DNA from: Trema orientale
Lineage: Eukaryota > Streptophyta > Magnoliopsida > Rosales > Cannabaceae
DNA length: 64,000 nucleotides
Assembly: GCA_002914845.1 (NCBI GenBank)
Contig: JXTC01000149.1
Location: 390,238-454,237 of the forward strand
Direction of reading: 5' to 3'
Below, in pieces: positions 13,300-27,062 of this stretch; positions within the stretch are counted from its first letter, which is position 1; the number at the start of each line of letters is the position of its first letter. The position numbers were made by a program, and so were the translations under genes. A model generated the notes under the pieces. It was not told the DNA's origin and did not search any database. It saw only the letters and a program-made list of their open reading frames with translations.

Positions 13300-13311
13300 T
13301 GGTATCAGAGC
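13300..13311 (+). promoter_or_regulatory. Primer binding site of the outer Copia (initiator tRNA-Met type)
   Basis: TGGTATCAGAGC lies two bases inside the 5' LTR. This is the standard plant Copia site complementary to the 3' end of initiator tRNA-Met. Confidence 0.9.
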
Positions 13312-13403
13312 CACATTTCTTGTTATGGTCTATTTACTGCAAATCATTGTTTTTAGCTTATTCTTAATTGTTCAGTTTATATATGTATATTTGTGATTTT
13401 AAG

Positions 13404-16400
13404 TACTACTAAAAAAGTTGCTTACCACAGCACCTATATGGACACACCGTGGTAGGCGTCCAACAAACCACGACGCCATGTAAAAACTTAAGATATTACG
13501 ATGCTCAAAAGGTGCCGTGGTACGTTTAATATATATTGGCACCTTTTAGGCACCGTTAAAAGGGTTTCAGACAAAGGCTTGTATAAGGGCCCCAATTCCA
13601 ACCCTAGAGTGTATATATTACACTCTCTCAGCCAACTCTCCAGCAGCTCCCAGCCGCTGCCCCGATCCTTCATACATCATTTTTTCTGGGGAAAAAAGTT
13701 ATGGACTCTTCTTTTTCTCTACCAAAACACTCAGTGAGAGAATATCCTAATTCCTAGGGGACTCAGTGCTAAAATAACTAAATCAATCTCTAGATCTTGA
13801 ATATTTTCTATGGATTTTCTTATTTGTCTCCTTTTTTTGTTTTTCTTAGATTACGATTGTTGGATTCAACCAGGAGATTGTATTAAAGGTGAAGTTTTGC
13901 ATTCACTAGTTCTTTTACTTTATTTTTCCATTTTCTTAAACTATCGTTTATGTGTAGTTTTTTTTATACCAATATCTATATGTTCATATATATATATATA
14001 GGTTCTCAATCCAATAGATATATTTTTTTACCTATCTATAGGTATTTATTTTTAAATATTGGATCATAATCTAACGGCTACTATAATTTAGGTAATTAGA
14101 AAAAACATAATAAAAATAAATACCTACTTTTCTCTCTCCAACTTTTAGCATAAAAAGACGTGCATGATTAATTTTAATGTGGCAAAATAATACCTATGGA
14201 TAGGTAAAAAAAAATATCTACTAGATTGGTGCCCATTATATATTTAAGATATTAAAATCCGTTTTTTCTTTGTAAGTTGCCAAGGAAAGCTAAACTTGGT
14301 TAGTGAAATTTGAGTTACTTTAGGGAAAAAATTGAAATCAATCCTTAGTTTAAATTCTTTACTAAAAAATGTAGTGAATTACAGACTTACAAGTTTTCAT
14401 AAATTAGGAATGATCTTTTCTACATTTTCAATATGAGCTGATATTCCTTTTGGTTCTTTGGTAGGTCTAGCTCAGAGGTGTTTTTCGAAAAAGAGAATAT
14501 ATCCTTATTTTATTTATCTTTGTTGACTTGGAATTGGGACACAAATAGGTGGAGTGCATCTTATAGTATCCTTGCTCCCCTGTTTCTCAATGCCATTTTC
14601 TCTTGTGAGAAACCAATTTTGATAATAACTTTCAAAACTTAAAATCAGTTTTATGAGAAGCCAATTTTCTCTATCCTCCTATGTTTATATTATTGTGTGT
14701 AATGCTAAAAGAAAAATGATAAGGACTTGTTGTTTTCCTCTATTGTGTTCGTATGTGTACACTATGTATTCATTTTCTTTATCTTTCTAGTATCTTATTT
14801 GTTTGATTGTTTCGTTTTTTTTTTCACTTGGTATGCTACAGTTCAAAGAAATCCTCAGTTCAAGATTGACACTATTCAAATTATCTCAGTTCAACTAAAG
14901 CGGCCTACATGTCACGGTATACTTTTCTTTTTTTATGTCTTTTCTATTGAATAGTGTGTACTAGTAGTCAATCTCACACACTACAAATAGAATATAGAAT
15001 ATGCATTGTGGCTGATTATCAAAAAGAAAAATTACAAGAAGTTTTTCCTTCGATGACCTATACATTTGCTAATATCATATGATTAATTAAACAATCAAAT
15101 AATATTTCTTTCTCTTGTGTTAGATTATTTTTTAAAATAAGGTACATGTATAAGGGCTTAAACTCTAAATCACTCAAACTCATAAGCCCGACCATTTGTG
15201 CTCACCTAAGTGGCCTTTAGGCTGTGCTAGCTTTCTAATTGAGCACATTATTTAGTTACAGTCCTATTCTGGGGCAATGCATTTAATTAGCATTATGGGG
15301 TTATGGGTATAATGAAACTTAAAAACAAAGAATAATAAAATAAGACATTCAACTGAAATGAGAGATAAAAAGTAATAATAATAAGTTAGTGATGTTGCTG
15401 TTTTCCGAAAAAAAAAATGAAAAGCATAGAAAAAAAGAGAGACAAAAGAATAGAAAATAATAACCAAATTCAAGTAGCATTTATGCAAAGGGCTTGGGAT
15501 GGTTTGCTTGTAAATCAGATTATAATACATTGATTATAAGCACTCGAGCTCAGTTGTCCTTTAGAACTTAATTCTGAAGTCATGTATCTCATTGTTCTCA
15601 TATGGATTTCCAATTATATTGAATATGGATCATTAGATTATTAGCAAACTTTGAAATCATGTTTGATTATTGATAATTTTATTATTAATTTTATGAATAT
15701 GGAATATTTGATGTTGCTTATCATGTACCCACTCAAAGATTATAATTATGGCTTCTACATATATATATATATATATGAGAGGTATCATTAAATAAGACAA
15801 CATTAGATTATTTTCCTCAATTGTATGATCTTGTATATTTTACTAGTTCTCTTCCAATTTAGATTTTGATCGATCACTTTCTAACGAATAAGTTGTTTGA
15901 ATTTATAGTTTAAAAGACATACTTTCTACACATAAGATAATATAAATGCATTTCGTGAAGAGTGGGTGGATGAATTAATACAATTTCTCATTTGAGATTC
16001 CTGTACTTTGCTCATTTAAACTATGTAGTATTTGATAACCATATTTGTTTACCTTAGAAAGCTAATACATATACCTAGTTTTTAGACTTATGGATATGAC
16101 CATTATCAAATTGTTATGTTAAGTAGTTCTATTATTTTGATTTACTCTTCTACTTACTTTAGATTATGGACTATGATCATATCATTAAGTGAGTAATTTT
16201 TAATTAGTGTTGTATGTAAATTTATATTTTTGTTCCATTTTATACCGAATATTTGGTGTATGTCATTAATTTGAATTATATTTTTAAAATCCAGGGAGTA
16301 TACAGAAATAAATTAAAAAAAACCCCTGAAATAGTATACCACGGTGCTTATATAGCACCTTACTAAAAAAGAGCTCAAAAAGATACCATAATACCTATTA

Positions 16401-16618
16401 GGCCCCTTAGTAAGGCTACCACGACATCTAATAAGCACCTAGGTATATTGGAATACTAAGGCGCTTATTAGGTGCCTTGGTAGGGCTACCATAGTGCCTA
16501 ATAAGCGCCTAGCCTTGGGCATACTATAATACTCGGAACTATAGCGCTTTTGTAGGCGCCGTAATCGATCTTTTAAGGTACTTATAAAGCGCCGTGAAAT
16601 GTCTTTTTTCTTGTAGTG
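13404..16618. mobile_element. Non-autonomous CACTA-type DNA transposon
   Basis: The right end, read inward, is CACTACAAGAAAAAAG, the usual plant CACTA (En/Spm) terminus. The left end TACTACTAAAAAAG is a decayed version of it. Both ends have subterminal arrays of a short motif, GGCGCTTATTAGG-like on the right (16330-16600) and AGGTGCCGTGGTA-like on the left (13440-13560), a hallmark of the superfamily. The flanking 3-bp duplication would be AAG/TAG, which is imperfect. No transposase coding was found. Two interior stretches look like exons bounded by AG...GT (near 13850-13888 and 14841-14916), possibly captured host-gene pieces. A MITE sits at 14001-14234. The whole element lies in the leader of the outer Copia. 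Confidence 0.8.
14001..14234. mobile_element. MITE, Mutator-like family, copy 1
   Basis: A 234-bp element with imperfect terminal inverted repeats of about 45 bp. The left end GGTTCTCAATCCAATAGATA answers the right end, read inward, GGGCACCAATCTAGTAGATA, and both continue into a T-run and ACCTATCNATAGGTA. The interior matches, in reverse orientation, the copy at 56070-56308. The flanks are AT-rich (ATATATATA/ATTATATAT), compatible with a 9-bp duplication. No coding capacity. Confidence 0.85.
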
Positions 16619-17029
16619 TAGTTGGGTTTGACACTCTGGGTTTCTATGAATGATTAATTGATTTTTGTCTTATGATAATGAATAGATATCAATTTTTTAT
16701 GTTATGAATAGTTTATGGATTTGTTGGTTTTATGAACATTGGCTATGGTTGTAGAATTTTATGACGTAATCCTTTTGTTGGGATTGTAACAAGGAGGATG
16801 GTCTATCATTATTATGTTTTCTTCCTTGATATTTTTTCTAGGATTTGTGTTTTTCCTGTTCTAGAAAGTTGTAAATCTAGATTTATGCAATTTTTTTGGA
16901 AGAATAACAATAGTGGAAAAGCTTGAAGGACCAACAATAGAGGAAGATAAAGATGAAGAAGAATTTTGTTTTTTCATATTTTTCTATTTCTCTTTTTATT
17001 TTTCTATTTTATTATTAAAAAAAATTAGA

Positions 17030-17115
17030 GTAATGGCGGGAGGTCCTTCAGCTCCACCGGCAAGGGCGACACTGGCCGCGGCCTGCGGTAGTCCCGAGGT
17101 ATTGGCCGACGCCCT
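17030..17115. other. GC-rich patch in the outer Copia leader
   Basis: About 85 bases of much higher GC content than the surrounding AT-rich leader, containing ggccgcggcctgcgg. One frame reads MAGGPSAPPARATLAAACG, which is not a recognisable domain. It may be a small foreign insertion or a captured exon piece; no ends were identified. The stretch from 17120 to 18350 beyond it is AT-rich Copia leader with nothing recognised. Confidence 0.4.
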
Positions 17116-20100
17116 CTCCCTCTCCCAACCCCTCTCATTTAGAAAAAATAATTTTTATTTATTTATTTGATAATTATATAAATTATATTTTTGAAATATG
17201 ATTTAAGATCGTTATTTATTTTCAAATAATTGTTTTCTATTTTGAATTATCTAATAGTTATTTAATTTTTGAAAAGAAAATTGTCTATTGTGAAATTTTT
17301 GGTAACTATATATTTCCTTAGAGATGATTAAGAGATTTTGCTAAATATCTTATTTTTGGTAAATCTTTTAATTATTTAAAATTCAAGAGATATCTAGGTT
17401 ATTTAATTCAAATTGATATTTTTTATGAAAAGATATTATTTTTTTTTAATTTTAAATTAATTTAGATTCGTTTTTAAATAAGGAAATATTTTTTTAAACA
17501 GAAAATATAACATTTTCAAATTTGTATGTGTTGAATATTTAATATTTATCACTAACAAAGTTTGCAGGAAAAATATTGGAGATTACAGACATGACGAAAT
17601 TAGAAGATTTGAAGATCAAGATCACCAATTTAATTCTAAATTTTGTAATTTAAGATTCGGGGTTAACTATAGCTATAGGATATATTATTTAATGTTTTGT
17701 TTATTGTAATTAATATGCGATTATCCTTGCAAATCTATTTATGATAATATGCCATAGAGAATATGGAGTGCTACCCAGATATTATCATAATGTAATACCT
17801 ATTAATTATGATTTAGAGTATCTAATTAGATTTAGACAATTTAGTAAATCATAATAAATTCTATAACTAATTAAAGAGGTTGGATGGGAGAAGGTTTATT
17901 GGATTATAATGGAAACCTAACTCTTATAATAGAAATGGAAACATAACTAATTAAAGAGTTAGATTTCTATATATGATCACTCTTAGGAGACTGTATAGAA
18001 ATTATTTTCTAGATTGGATTTCTTCTGATAAAACTCTAGAAGCTTATCATTTGTGATTACCTTTGGGTAATATTAAATTGAAAACCTTTAGTAGAGTTTA
18101 AATAATCGTCATACACTCAAGTTAGACTTATTAATATTGCTCCTTAGAGTTTTATTAATAAGTTCTAATGATCAAATAAAACGGTAGTTATTAATAATTA
18201 AATATGAGATATTTTGATAGTTATTAATAATTAGTAAGGTCCTAGTTCAACTAGAATTGGAATATAGGTCATTCTCTTAGGAAGCTTATCTAAATCTGGG
18301 GTTAGATTACCGTTGAATGAAATGTAATATTTATGGGTAACTACATCTACATTTGCATTCATGCATCATATAGGATTTTATTCAAAAGTAATATGTGACA
18401 TTTACTTATGCATGTTTTATTTTTCCTCAGTACAATGTCTAAAAATTCTAAATCAATGAAATCAATATTTAAAGATTGGAAAGGAACTGAACAAAAGTAG
18501 TTCTTAAGTATTGAGCCTCCACAAGCTATCGCTGAGAACTCAACAATTGATGAAAAGCTAATTACTTCAAGCATTTCAATTTTAATAAAATTGTGAAATT
18601 CTATTTGGTGGACTATATAATTGAACTCAATAGGAGATATATTCAAAAGTTTGATTCCATAAGGGAAATCATTAACGAGATATTTACTAATATGAAATCG
18701 CCAAATGAAGTAATGGATAGTACTATTGAAAAGTTCAATCAGTACAATCGTGATCTAGGAATCAAAGCTGGCAAGACACTCGGGGACATTGAAACTAAGA
18801 TTGGGTATTCTGGATATATTGAGAAAGAATGTCAAGATCAGAAACTCAGAATACCTTGGGATCGGTTTCACAGAGAAAAACTTGAGCGTACAAAATACTT
18901 AGTTAACTAGATAATAGATGTGACTAGAGAAATGAAAGATCTTAAAGATGAAGCTCTTGACATGGGTATTTTTGAAGAAGCTTGAATCAAATCACAAGAA
19001 GAAAAGAGATGGACTTGATATTCAAGAGGTGTCTTTGACTTTATATATTGGAAAGAGAATTATGAGAGGTATTTATATTTCTTTCAAACATATTGCCGAT
19101 AGGTTCTTCATTGATACTTGTGCAATAACAATGTTTGTGGCTCTCTGTAGGGTATTGAAGTACTTAAGTAGAAGATAGCTTGGACATTGAAGCGGAAAAG
19201 ACTCTAAGAATTAAAACAGTGAAAGACTTCTTTTATTTCATAAAAGACTATTTATGAGTTTTAAAGTTTTATTGGGATTATAGCTTTTTTACTTTGAGCA
19301 AATTTATTTCTAGTACCTTTTGAATATTTTGGAATATTTATATTTTTTATTATTCAATAAAGTTTTCATATTTGCTTTAGATCATTAAATCTACATGTTA
19401 TAAAATTTAAAACTCATATCCACTGCTTACTTAATAATGACATTATTAATGATGAAAGGAAGTTTGAAATATCTTAATGGATAAACTTAGTTCGTTAACC
19501 ATAAAAGAAACTTTCATCTTATGATGGTGGTTATCACTAAGATATAAGCAATGATTTCTCAACACTAGTCATATCTTAATAGAATGGTATAATAGAAAAT
19601 AGAAATAGAATCTTGTTTGACATGTTTCACTCTATTATTCATCATTGCTAAACTTGTTTTAGGAATACAAATAGTGATTCTTAATATTATTTTATCTTAA
19701 TTATAGACTAATCGCAAGTTTTATTTATTTCATCCTTGTAAATGAGGGAGTTCTACTCATCTGTCAAAAAAATAAAAGCTAAGATGATATTAGATTTAAG
19801 AAGTCTAATGTTTGTAGGTTATCTTAAATATACGAGGGGTGTTTTCTTTTATAGTCCAACTAACAACAAGGTATTTGTTAGCAAAAATGCAACCTTCTTG
19901 AAAAAGGATTATATGAAGAATTACAAGCTTCAGAAGGAAGTAATTATTGAAGAAATCACCATGGAGATTTCAAACATAGATGTTCGAAATGTTTAAACAT
20001 CTATGATTAATGAGATGATATCATACAAAAGAATTATGAGTACTCCAATAAAAATGGTGGTTTTATGACAACAAGTCCCACATAGATCTTAAGCTGCAAA

Positions 20101-21036
20101 TCCATCGGTTCTACAGCAAGAACCACCTGCTGGTGGACCACTTCCTGCAGAACAAAATGTTCAGCTCATAGTATAATAACAACTAGCTAATGAAATACCC
20201 CAGAATCCTCCATAGCCTCATCGTAGTAGGAAGGTTGTTAGACAACCCGAAATACAGTAAGGTGAATTCTTCCAAACTATCCATAAAAGTTTAGAAGCGA
20301 ATCCCTCCACCTATGATGAAGCTATGAAGGATGTTGATGCCAACTCATGACAAAAGTCTATAAAATCTGAGATAGAGTCTGTATACTCTAATCATGTCTG
20401 GAAACTTATGGATCCACCTGAATGAGTAAAACCATAGGGTGCAAATGGGTTTACAAGAGAAAAAGAAGAATAGATGAGAAGGTTGAGACCTTCAAAGCAA
20501 GGCTTATAACAAAGGGTTATACCTAGAAAGAAGGAATCGATTATGAGGAAACCTTCTCTCCTATTACTATGATAAAGTCTATTCGTATTCTTTTATCCAT
20601 AGTTGCAGCCCTTGATTATGAGATTTGGCTAATGCGTGTCAACACTATATTTTTAAATGGAAATCTTGACGAGAATATCTATATGATGCAACTAGATGAT
20701 TGTGTAGAAATAGGCCATAAGGAAAAAGTTTGTCTCTTACAGAGGTCTATTTATGGACTAAAGCAAGCATCTAGATCATGGAATATAAGATTTGATCAGG
20801 CTATTAAATCTTATATATATGATCAATTTATAAACAGGCCTTGTGTCTACAAAAAGATAGAAATGACAAATCGACATTTCTGGTACATTATGTAGAAGAC
20901 ATTTTACTCATTGGAAATAATGTAGGTGCAATGACAACTACTAAAGTATAGCTTGCAAAGCAATCTGATACGAAGGACCTTGGTGAGGCAAGCTACGTAC
21001 TAGGAATCCAAATCATTCGTGATAGGAAGAACAAGT

Positions 21037-22395
21037 TGTTAAGTCATGCTTTGTATCATCAATCCTACTCTCATATTTTGAAGTTAACAAACATATGATT
21101 AAAAACTAATAATCTACTTGAGTGTGTAGCAAGTCAAATTGAAAGGATCACAAGATATTCAAAGATGGATTATGGAAAAGAGCTTGAAAACAAAGATCAA
21201 GAATACAAGACTTAGATCAACGAAGGTTTTACACTTAGTTCTTGTACTTGAATATTTGTCTACACATCATATAATCTTAATGGCTCAAAATTTTCATATA
21301 ATTAGAATTTTTCAAAGCTAAACTGTCAAATCTGTTTATTTCCAATGAAAATATGAAATTTATTTTATACAAGCTTTTAAATTGATTTATGAATTTCTGT
21401 AGTTCCTATATTATATATTAAATCAATTTATAAAGTCATTTTTGTAAATAATTGAAAAAGACTTGAAATAAAATTGAAAAACCACTCTCGGGTAGAATCG
21501 GCAGACCGGCAGTGAGAATCAGTCTATTGATTCCTCTGTTTTTAGTTTTCTATTTTTAACGACTTTTAAAATCCGACCGTTACAACCGCACTTCCAACGG
21601 CTAGTATTTTTCGGTCTATCGAAAGTGAACTTTCGGTCTGCTGAAAATGACAGATTGTCTGTCAAATAGTCTAAAACGGCTAGTTTTCATTCTAGTCTTT
21701 AAATATAAGTCTTTTAATATTTGAAACAACTTTTGAATATTCTTACATTGCTTTATATATACTTTCAAGTTGTTCAAATCATCTTTTATAGATCAAACTT
21801 TCAAATTTACTTTTTTACAAAAGTCAATTGAGCCAAACTAGATTATATATTGTGTTTTCATTTATTCTCTCTAAGCTTACCTTGTATCATCTATTTACTT
21901 ATGAGAGATTCTAGTTCAGTGTATCTAAAAATAAAAACCAAATTATACTTGTGAGGTGAGATTGACACCAGATTCATAAACAATCCGGTTTAGGTGAGAC
22001 TGGCACTGGAGTCTAAACAATTTGTGTTAGGCGTGATAGAGCCGGATTCAAAGCTATTGTAAGGGCGTGAGTGTGCCTAAGGAGAAAGCACTCGGTGTGT
22101 AAAAAGGACGATCAAGCCCATTCTCATAATCCGATAGTGGATAGCTCGAAGCGGGTTGCCAAGAGCCGGGAACGTAGACAAACCGTCGAGTTGGTTGAAC
22201 CTCTTAAAAATAGTATTTGTATTTCTCTATCCATATCTCTTTAAATTTCTTTATCTTATTAGTGTACGCAATTTATCTATTTTTACTTGTTATTTCTTTT
22301 GCTTGCTATATTTATGTGATTATCTTGAAAAGTCTGCAAAAGTTTTTAAAACCCAATTCACCCCCCCTCTTGGGTTGGCTATCCTTAGACTTTCA
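21037..22395 (+). repeat. 5' LTR of the nested SIRE-type Copia
   Basis: Begins TGTTAAGTCATGC and ends GACTTTCA, followed by ATTGGTATCAGAAC. The 3' partner is 29318-30678, beginning TGTTGAGTCATGC. Confidence 0.93.
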
Positions 22396-22486
22396 ATTGG
22401 TATCAGAACTTGGTGCTCAAATTTTTTAAAACTTAACCATTTTTGAGATGGTTAGCCCAATAAATTTTTCTTTTTAGTACGAGGGG

Positions 22487-23907
22487 TTGTCTCTATCCAA
22501 ACCACCATTTTTCAATAGTAGCGATTTTAGCTATTGGAGAAGTCGTATGGATACTTATCTAATGTCCATTAATTTTGACTTATGGTATATTGTTACTAAA
22601 GGTTCTTCGAAAATTACAAAAGTGGTTGATGGTAGAGAAGTTGAAAAAGACATAGAAGAATATGATGAAAAAGATAAAATCAACTTAACCAAAAATGATA
22701 GAGCTAGAAATATTCTTATGTGTAGCTTAGATAGGAATATTTATAATAATGTTGAGAAAGCTAGAGATGCTCATGAACTATGAAACATGCTAGAAGTCTC
22801 TTAACAAGGAACTAGTTCAATGAAAGAAACTAGAATCAGTATTTTTACTAGAAACTATGAGTTATTTAAAATGAAAAAAAAAATGAATCTATTTCACTTA
22901 CTAGATTCACAACTATTATTAACTCTCTTGGTGCTCTAGGAAAAATATTTCTAAATGGTAAGTTGGTAAGCAAGATTCTTCGAAGCCTTCCTCGAGCATA
23001 TAGAAGCAAAGTGGTGGCCATACAAGAAACTAAGGATCTTAGCAAACTTCCACTTGAAGAACTTATGGGTTCTCTCATGACCCATGAAATGCTCATGAAA
23101 GAAATAAATGAAGATGAAGGAGAGGAGAAGAAAAAGAAAAAAAGTGCTCTTAAAGCCACCTTACAAGAAAGCAATGAGGAAGAGGAAGAATTTGTGGATA
23201 GTGAACTTGAAGATATTGCCTTACTTACCAAAAGGTATAAGAAGTATCTAAACATCAAAAAAAAGAACTTCAAGAAGAACACCAAAGGCAATGACTTCCG
23301 AGAAAAGAAAATGAAAGATGACCAAATCACTTGCTTTGAATGCAAGAAACTGGGCCACATAAAGAATGAATGTCTCTTGAGAAAAAAAATGAAGAAGAAG
23401 GCAATGAAGGCCACATAGGATGATATTGAAGAAGAAGAATCCGAAGGACAAGAACAAGAAGAAATTGTCAACATGTGCTTCGTGGCAATAGAGAATGAGG
23501 TAAGCTCACTTGAACCTAAAACTGAATTTCATGATAGCTATACGAATAATGAGTTTAGTGAAAAAGATAGTGAATGTGATTTATCTTATGAGAATTTATT
23601 GAGTGACTTCAATGATTTACACAAAAGCTATGAAAAACTCATTTTAAAGAACAATGCCCTTAAAAAGGAAATTCTTAGTTTGTCTAAATTAGTTGAAGGA
23701 TTTACAAAAGAAAAGGAAGTGAAATCATTTTGTAGTAGTTGTAAAATTTTGTCAAAAGAAAACACTTCCTTAAATGATAAAGTTTTAGACTTGACCAAAA
23801 TTGTTCACAAATTTACAAATGGAAAGAAAAATTTTGACATGATGCTTGGTGGACAAAAATATATTTTTGACAAAGGAGGTATTGGGTACAAATCTTCTAT
23901 AAAATAA
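22487..23907 (+). pseudogene. gag region of the nested Copia
   Basis: Fossil gag. The N-terminal stretch YWRSRMDTYLMSINFDLWYIV is typical of SIRE/Maximus capsid proteins. A lysine/glutamate-rich central part is followed by a CCHC knuckle (CFECKKLGHIKNEC) and a coiled-coil-like C-terminal part. The region is interrupted and is treated as a relic. Confidence 0.85.
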
Positions 23908-24089
23908 AAATACCTTAAAAACTATTTAGTGAAAGCTAGTACTAATAACACCAAACACACTTGCACTTATTACAATCAAGATGGACATACTAGTTTTTCA
24001 TGCTTTGTGAAGAAGAATGCATATTTTGGTGAAAAACTAGCTTGGGTACTAAAAGAATCTAGAACTAACACTCAAGGACCCAAATTAGT

Positions 24090-27062
24090 ATGGGTACCAA
24101 AAATCAAAGTTTGATTCTTATTTGTAGGTACAAAAGAAGAAGAACTTCTGGTTCTTGGATAGTGGTTGCCAAAGGCAAGATTTTGGGTATAGGTAACATT
24201 GGCTCTACTTCATCTCCTATTATTGAAAATATTTTACTTGTTGATAGCCTTAAATACAATTTACTTAGTATAAGTCAACTTTGTGATAAGGGTTATCATA
24301 TTATTTTTGAACCTAATAAATGCTTGATTGAGGATACTTGTTCAAAAGAAATTATTTTTGAAGGTGAAAGAAAAGACAATGTTTATACTATTGATATTAA
24401 AAAGTATTTTAGTCAAGATAAATGTTTTTCGGTTTTAAAAGATGATTCTTGGCTTTGGCATAGAAGACTTGGACATACTAGCATGAACACTATTTCTAAA
24501 CTTTCTAAGAAAAATCTTGTTAATGATTTACCTAGTTTACTTTTCGAAAAAGACAAGGTTTATGATGCATGTCAATTTGGAAAATAAGTGAAATGTTTGT
24601 TTAAATCCAAAAATGTCATTACAACTTCTAGACCTTTGCAACTACTTTACATGGATTTATTTAGACCATCAAGAGTAGCGAGTCTTGGTGGAAAACACTA
24701 TTGTTTTGTGATAGTATATGATTTTTCAAGATTAACTTGGGTACTATTCATTGCTCATAAAAATGATGTTTTAAATGTACTTACTATCTTTTGCAAGAAA
24801 GTGCAAAATAAAAAAGGCTACACCATCATGTCTATTAGAAGTGATCATGGTGATGAGTTTGAAAATAAAGAAATGGAAGTATTTTGCTACAAAAAATAGT
24901 CTTGATCATAACGTTTTGGCTCCTAGAACTCCACAACAAAATAGAATTGTAGAAAGAAAGAATAGAACCTTACAAGAAATGACACGAAGTATGCTAAATG
25001 AAACTAGTTTACCAAAATATTTTTAGGCTGAAGCGGTAAGTACCGCTTATCATATTATGAATAGAGTTATGATAAGGCCGATTTTGAACAAGACACCTTA
25101 TGGACTTTAGAAAGGTAGAAAACCTAACATTTGCTATTTTAAAGTTTTTAGTTGCAAACGTTTTATTTTAAATACTAAAGATAATTAGGGAAACTTTGAT
25201 TCAAAATCCGATATTGGTATTTTCCTTGGATATTCTACTACTAGTAAGACTTATAGAGTTTTTGACAAAAGTACATTGGTAGTAGAAGAATCTATTGATG
25301 TTATTTTGGATGAGTCTAACACTCTTCATGAGGAGAGAAAATGATGATATTATAGTCTTGGAACTAAGTTTAAATGAGCCAAATGCAAATAAGAAGTCAA
25401 ATGAAGAGAAAGGCACTCAACTACAACAACAAGATCTTAAGGAGGAAAAGGAAAACGACAATGGTAATACTCTCTCTCTTCCTCAAGATTTGAAATTTAA
25501 ATATGCTCATCCTAAAGACCAAATTCTAGGTAACCCTTTACAAGGTATCAAAACTAGAGTATTACTTAGAAATATTTGCAATAATATGGCTTTTATCTCT
25601 CAAATAGAACCAGAAAGCTTTAAAGATGCCGAAAATGATGAATCATGGATTTTAGGTATGCAAGAAGAATTAAATCAATTTGAAAGAAGTGATGTGTGGG
25701 AATTAGTTCCAAGACCGAAGGACCAATCGGTTATTAGGACTAAGTGGGTCTTTAAAAATAAAGTAGATAAGCATGGGGTGATTGTGAGAAACAAAGCTAG
25801 ATTAGTGGTTCAAGGTTTCAATCAAAAAGAAGGTATCGATTATGAAGAAACCTTCGCACCCGTAGTAAGATTAGAATCCATAAGAATGCTATTAGCTTTT
25901 GCTTGTGATAAAGATTTTATTCTATATCAAATGGATGTTAAGAGTGCATTTCTAAATGGATGCATTTTAGAAGAAGTTTATATAGCCCAACCCCCCGATT
26001 TTCAAAAATCATAAGTATTAGAATTATGTTTTTAAATTAAAAAAAGCTCTTTATGGTTTAAAGCAAGTTCCTAGAGCTTGGTATGATAGATTGAGTAAAT
26101 TTTTGATTTTAAATAGTTTCACTATAGGAAAAGCAGATACTACTCTTTTTATAAAAATAAAAATAGGAGAAATGACTTTAGTTAAAATCTATGTTGATGA
26201 TATTATATTTGGTACTACTAATGTGTCTCTTTGTGAAGAATTTTCTAAATGTGTGCATGATGAGTTTGAAATGAGCATGATGGGAGAACTCAATTTCTTC
26301 CTCGGGCTTCAAATCAAACAAAGCAAAGAAGGCATTTTTATCAATCAATCTAAGTACATCAAGGATATGCTAAAGAAGTTCGATATGGAGAACTCCAAAT
26401 CAATGAGAACACCTATGAGCTCTATAATCAAGCTTGACAAAGACGAAAAAAGTAAAACAGTAGATATTACTAAATATCAAGATATGATCGACTCACTTCT
26501 TTATTTAACTGCTAGTAGACCGGATATAATGTTTAGTGTTTGCCTATGTGCTAGATTTTAATCTAATCTTAAGGAATCACATCTTAGTGCAGTAAAACGT
26601 ATATTGAAATATTTGCATGGCATTATGAATCTAGGATATCCAAAAGACACACACTTTAACATTACAAATTTTTTGGATGCAGATTATACCTGTTGTCAAA
26701 CTGATTGCAAGAGCACTAGTGGCACTTGTCATTTTCTTGGTTATTCACTTGTGTCATGGTTTAGTAAGAAATAAAATTCTGTTGCTCTTTCTACTACTGA
26801 AACTAAATATATCTCTGCTGGTAATTGCTGTGCTCAAATTCTTTGGATGAAATAAACTCTCATGGATTTTGGAATGCATTATGAACATGCACCTATTAAA
26901 TGTGACAATACTAGTGCTATTAATTTGTCCAAAAATCTAATTTTGCATTCACGTGCTAAGCATATTGAAATTAGACATCATTTTCTTCGTGATCATATGC
27001 AAAAAGGTGATATTGTTCTTGAGTATGTATGCACGGAAAAACAACTAGCTGATATCTACTAA
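24090..27062 (+). pseudogene. pol region (PR-INT-RT-RH) of the nested Copia
   Basis: Fossil polyprotein. Recognisable parts in order: the GAG pre-integrase (SWLWHRRLGHTSMNTISKLS), integrase core (PLQLLYMDLF, RSDHGDEFEN, APRTPQQNRIVERKN), reverse transcriptase (WVFKNKVDKHG, YQMDVKSAFLNG, VKIYVDDIIFG) and RNase H (AKHIEIRHHFLRDH). The domain order INT before RT identifies Copia. It is broken at several places. Confidence 0.9.

Noticed and set aside
22866-23474. 202-residue Ser/Phe-rich minus-strand frame
   Set aside because: It is the complement of the Lys/Glu-rich gag of the nested Copia, so it is a compositional shadow.
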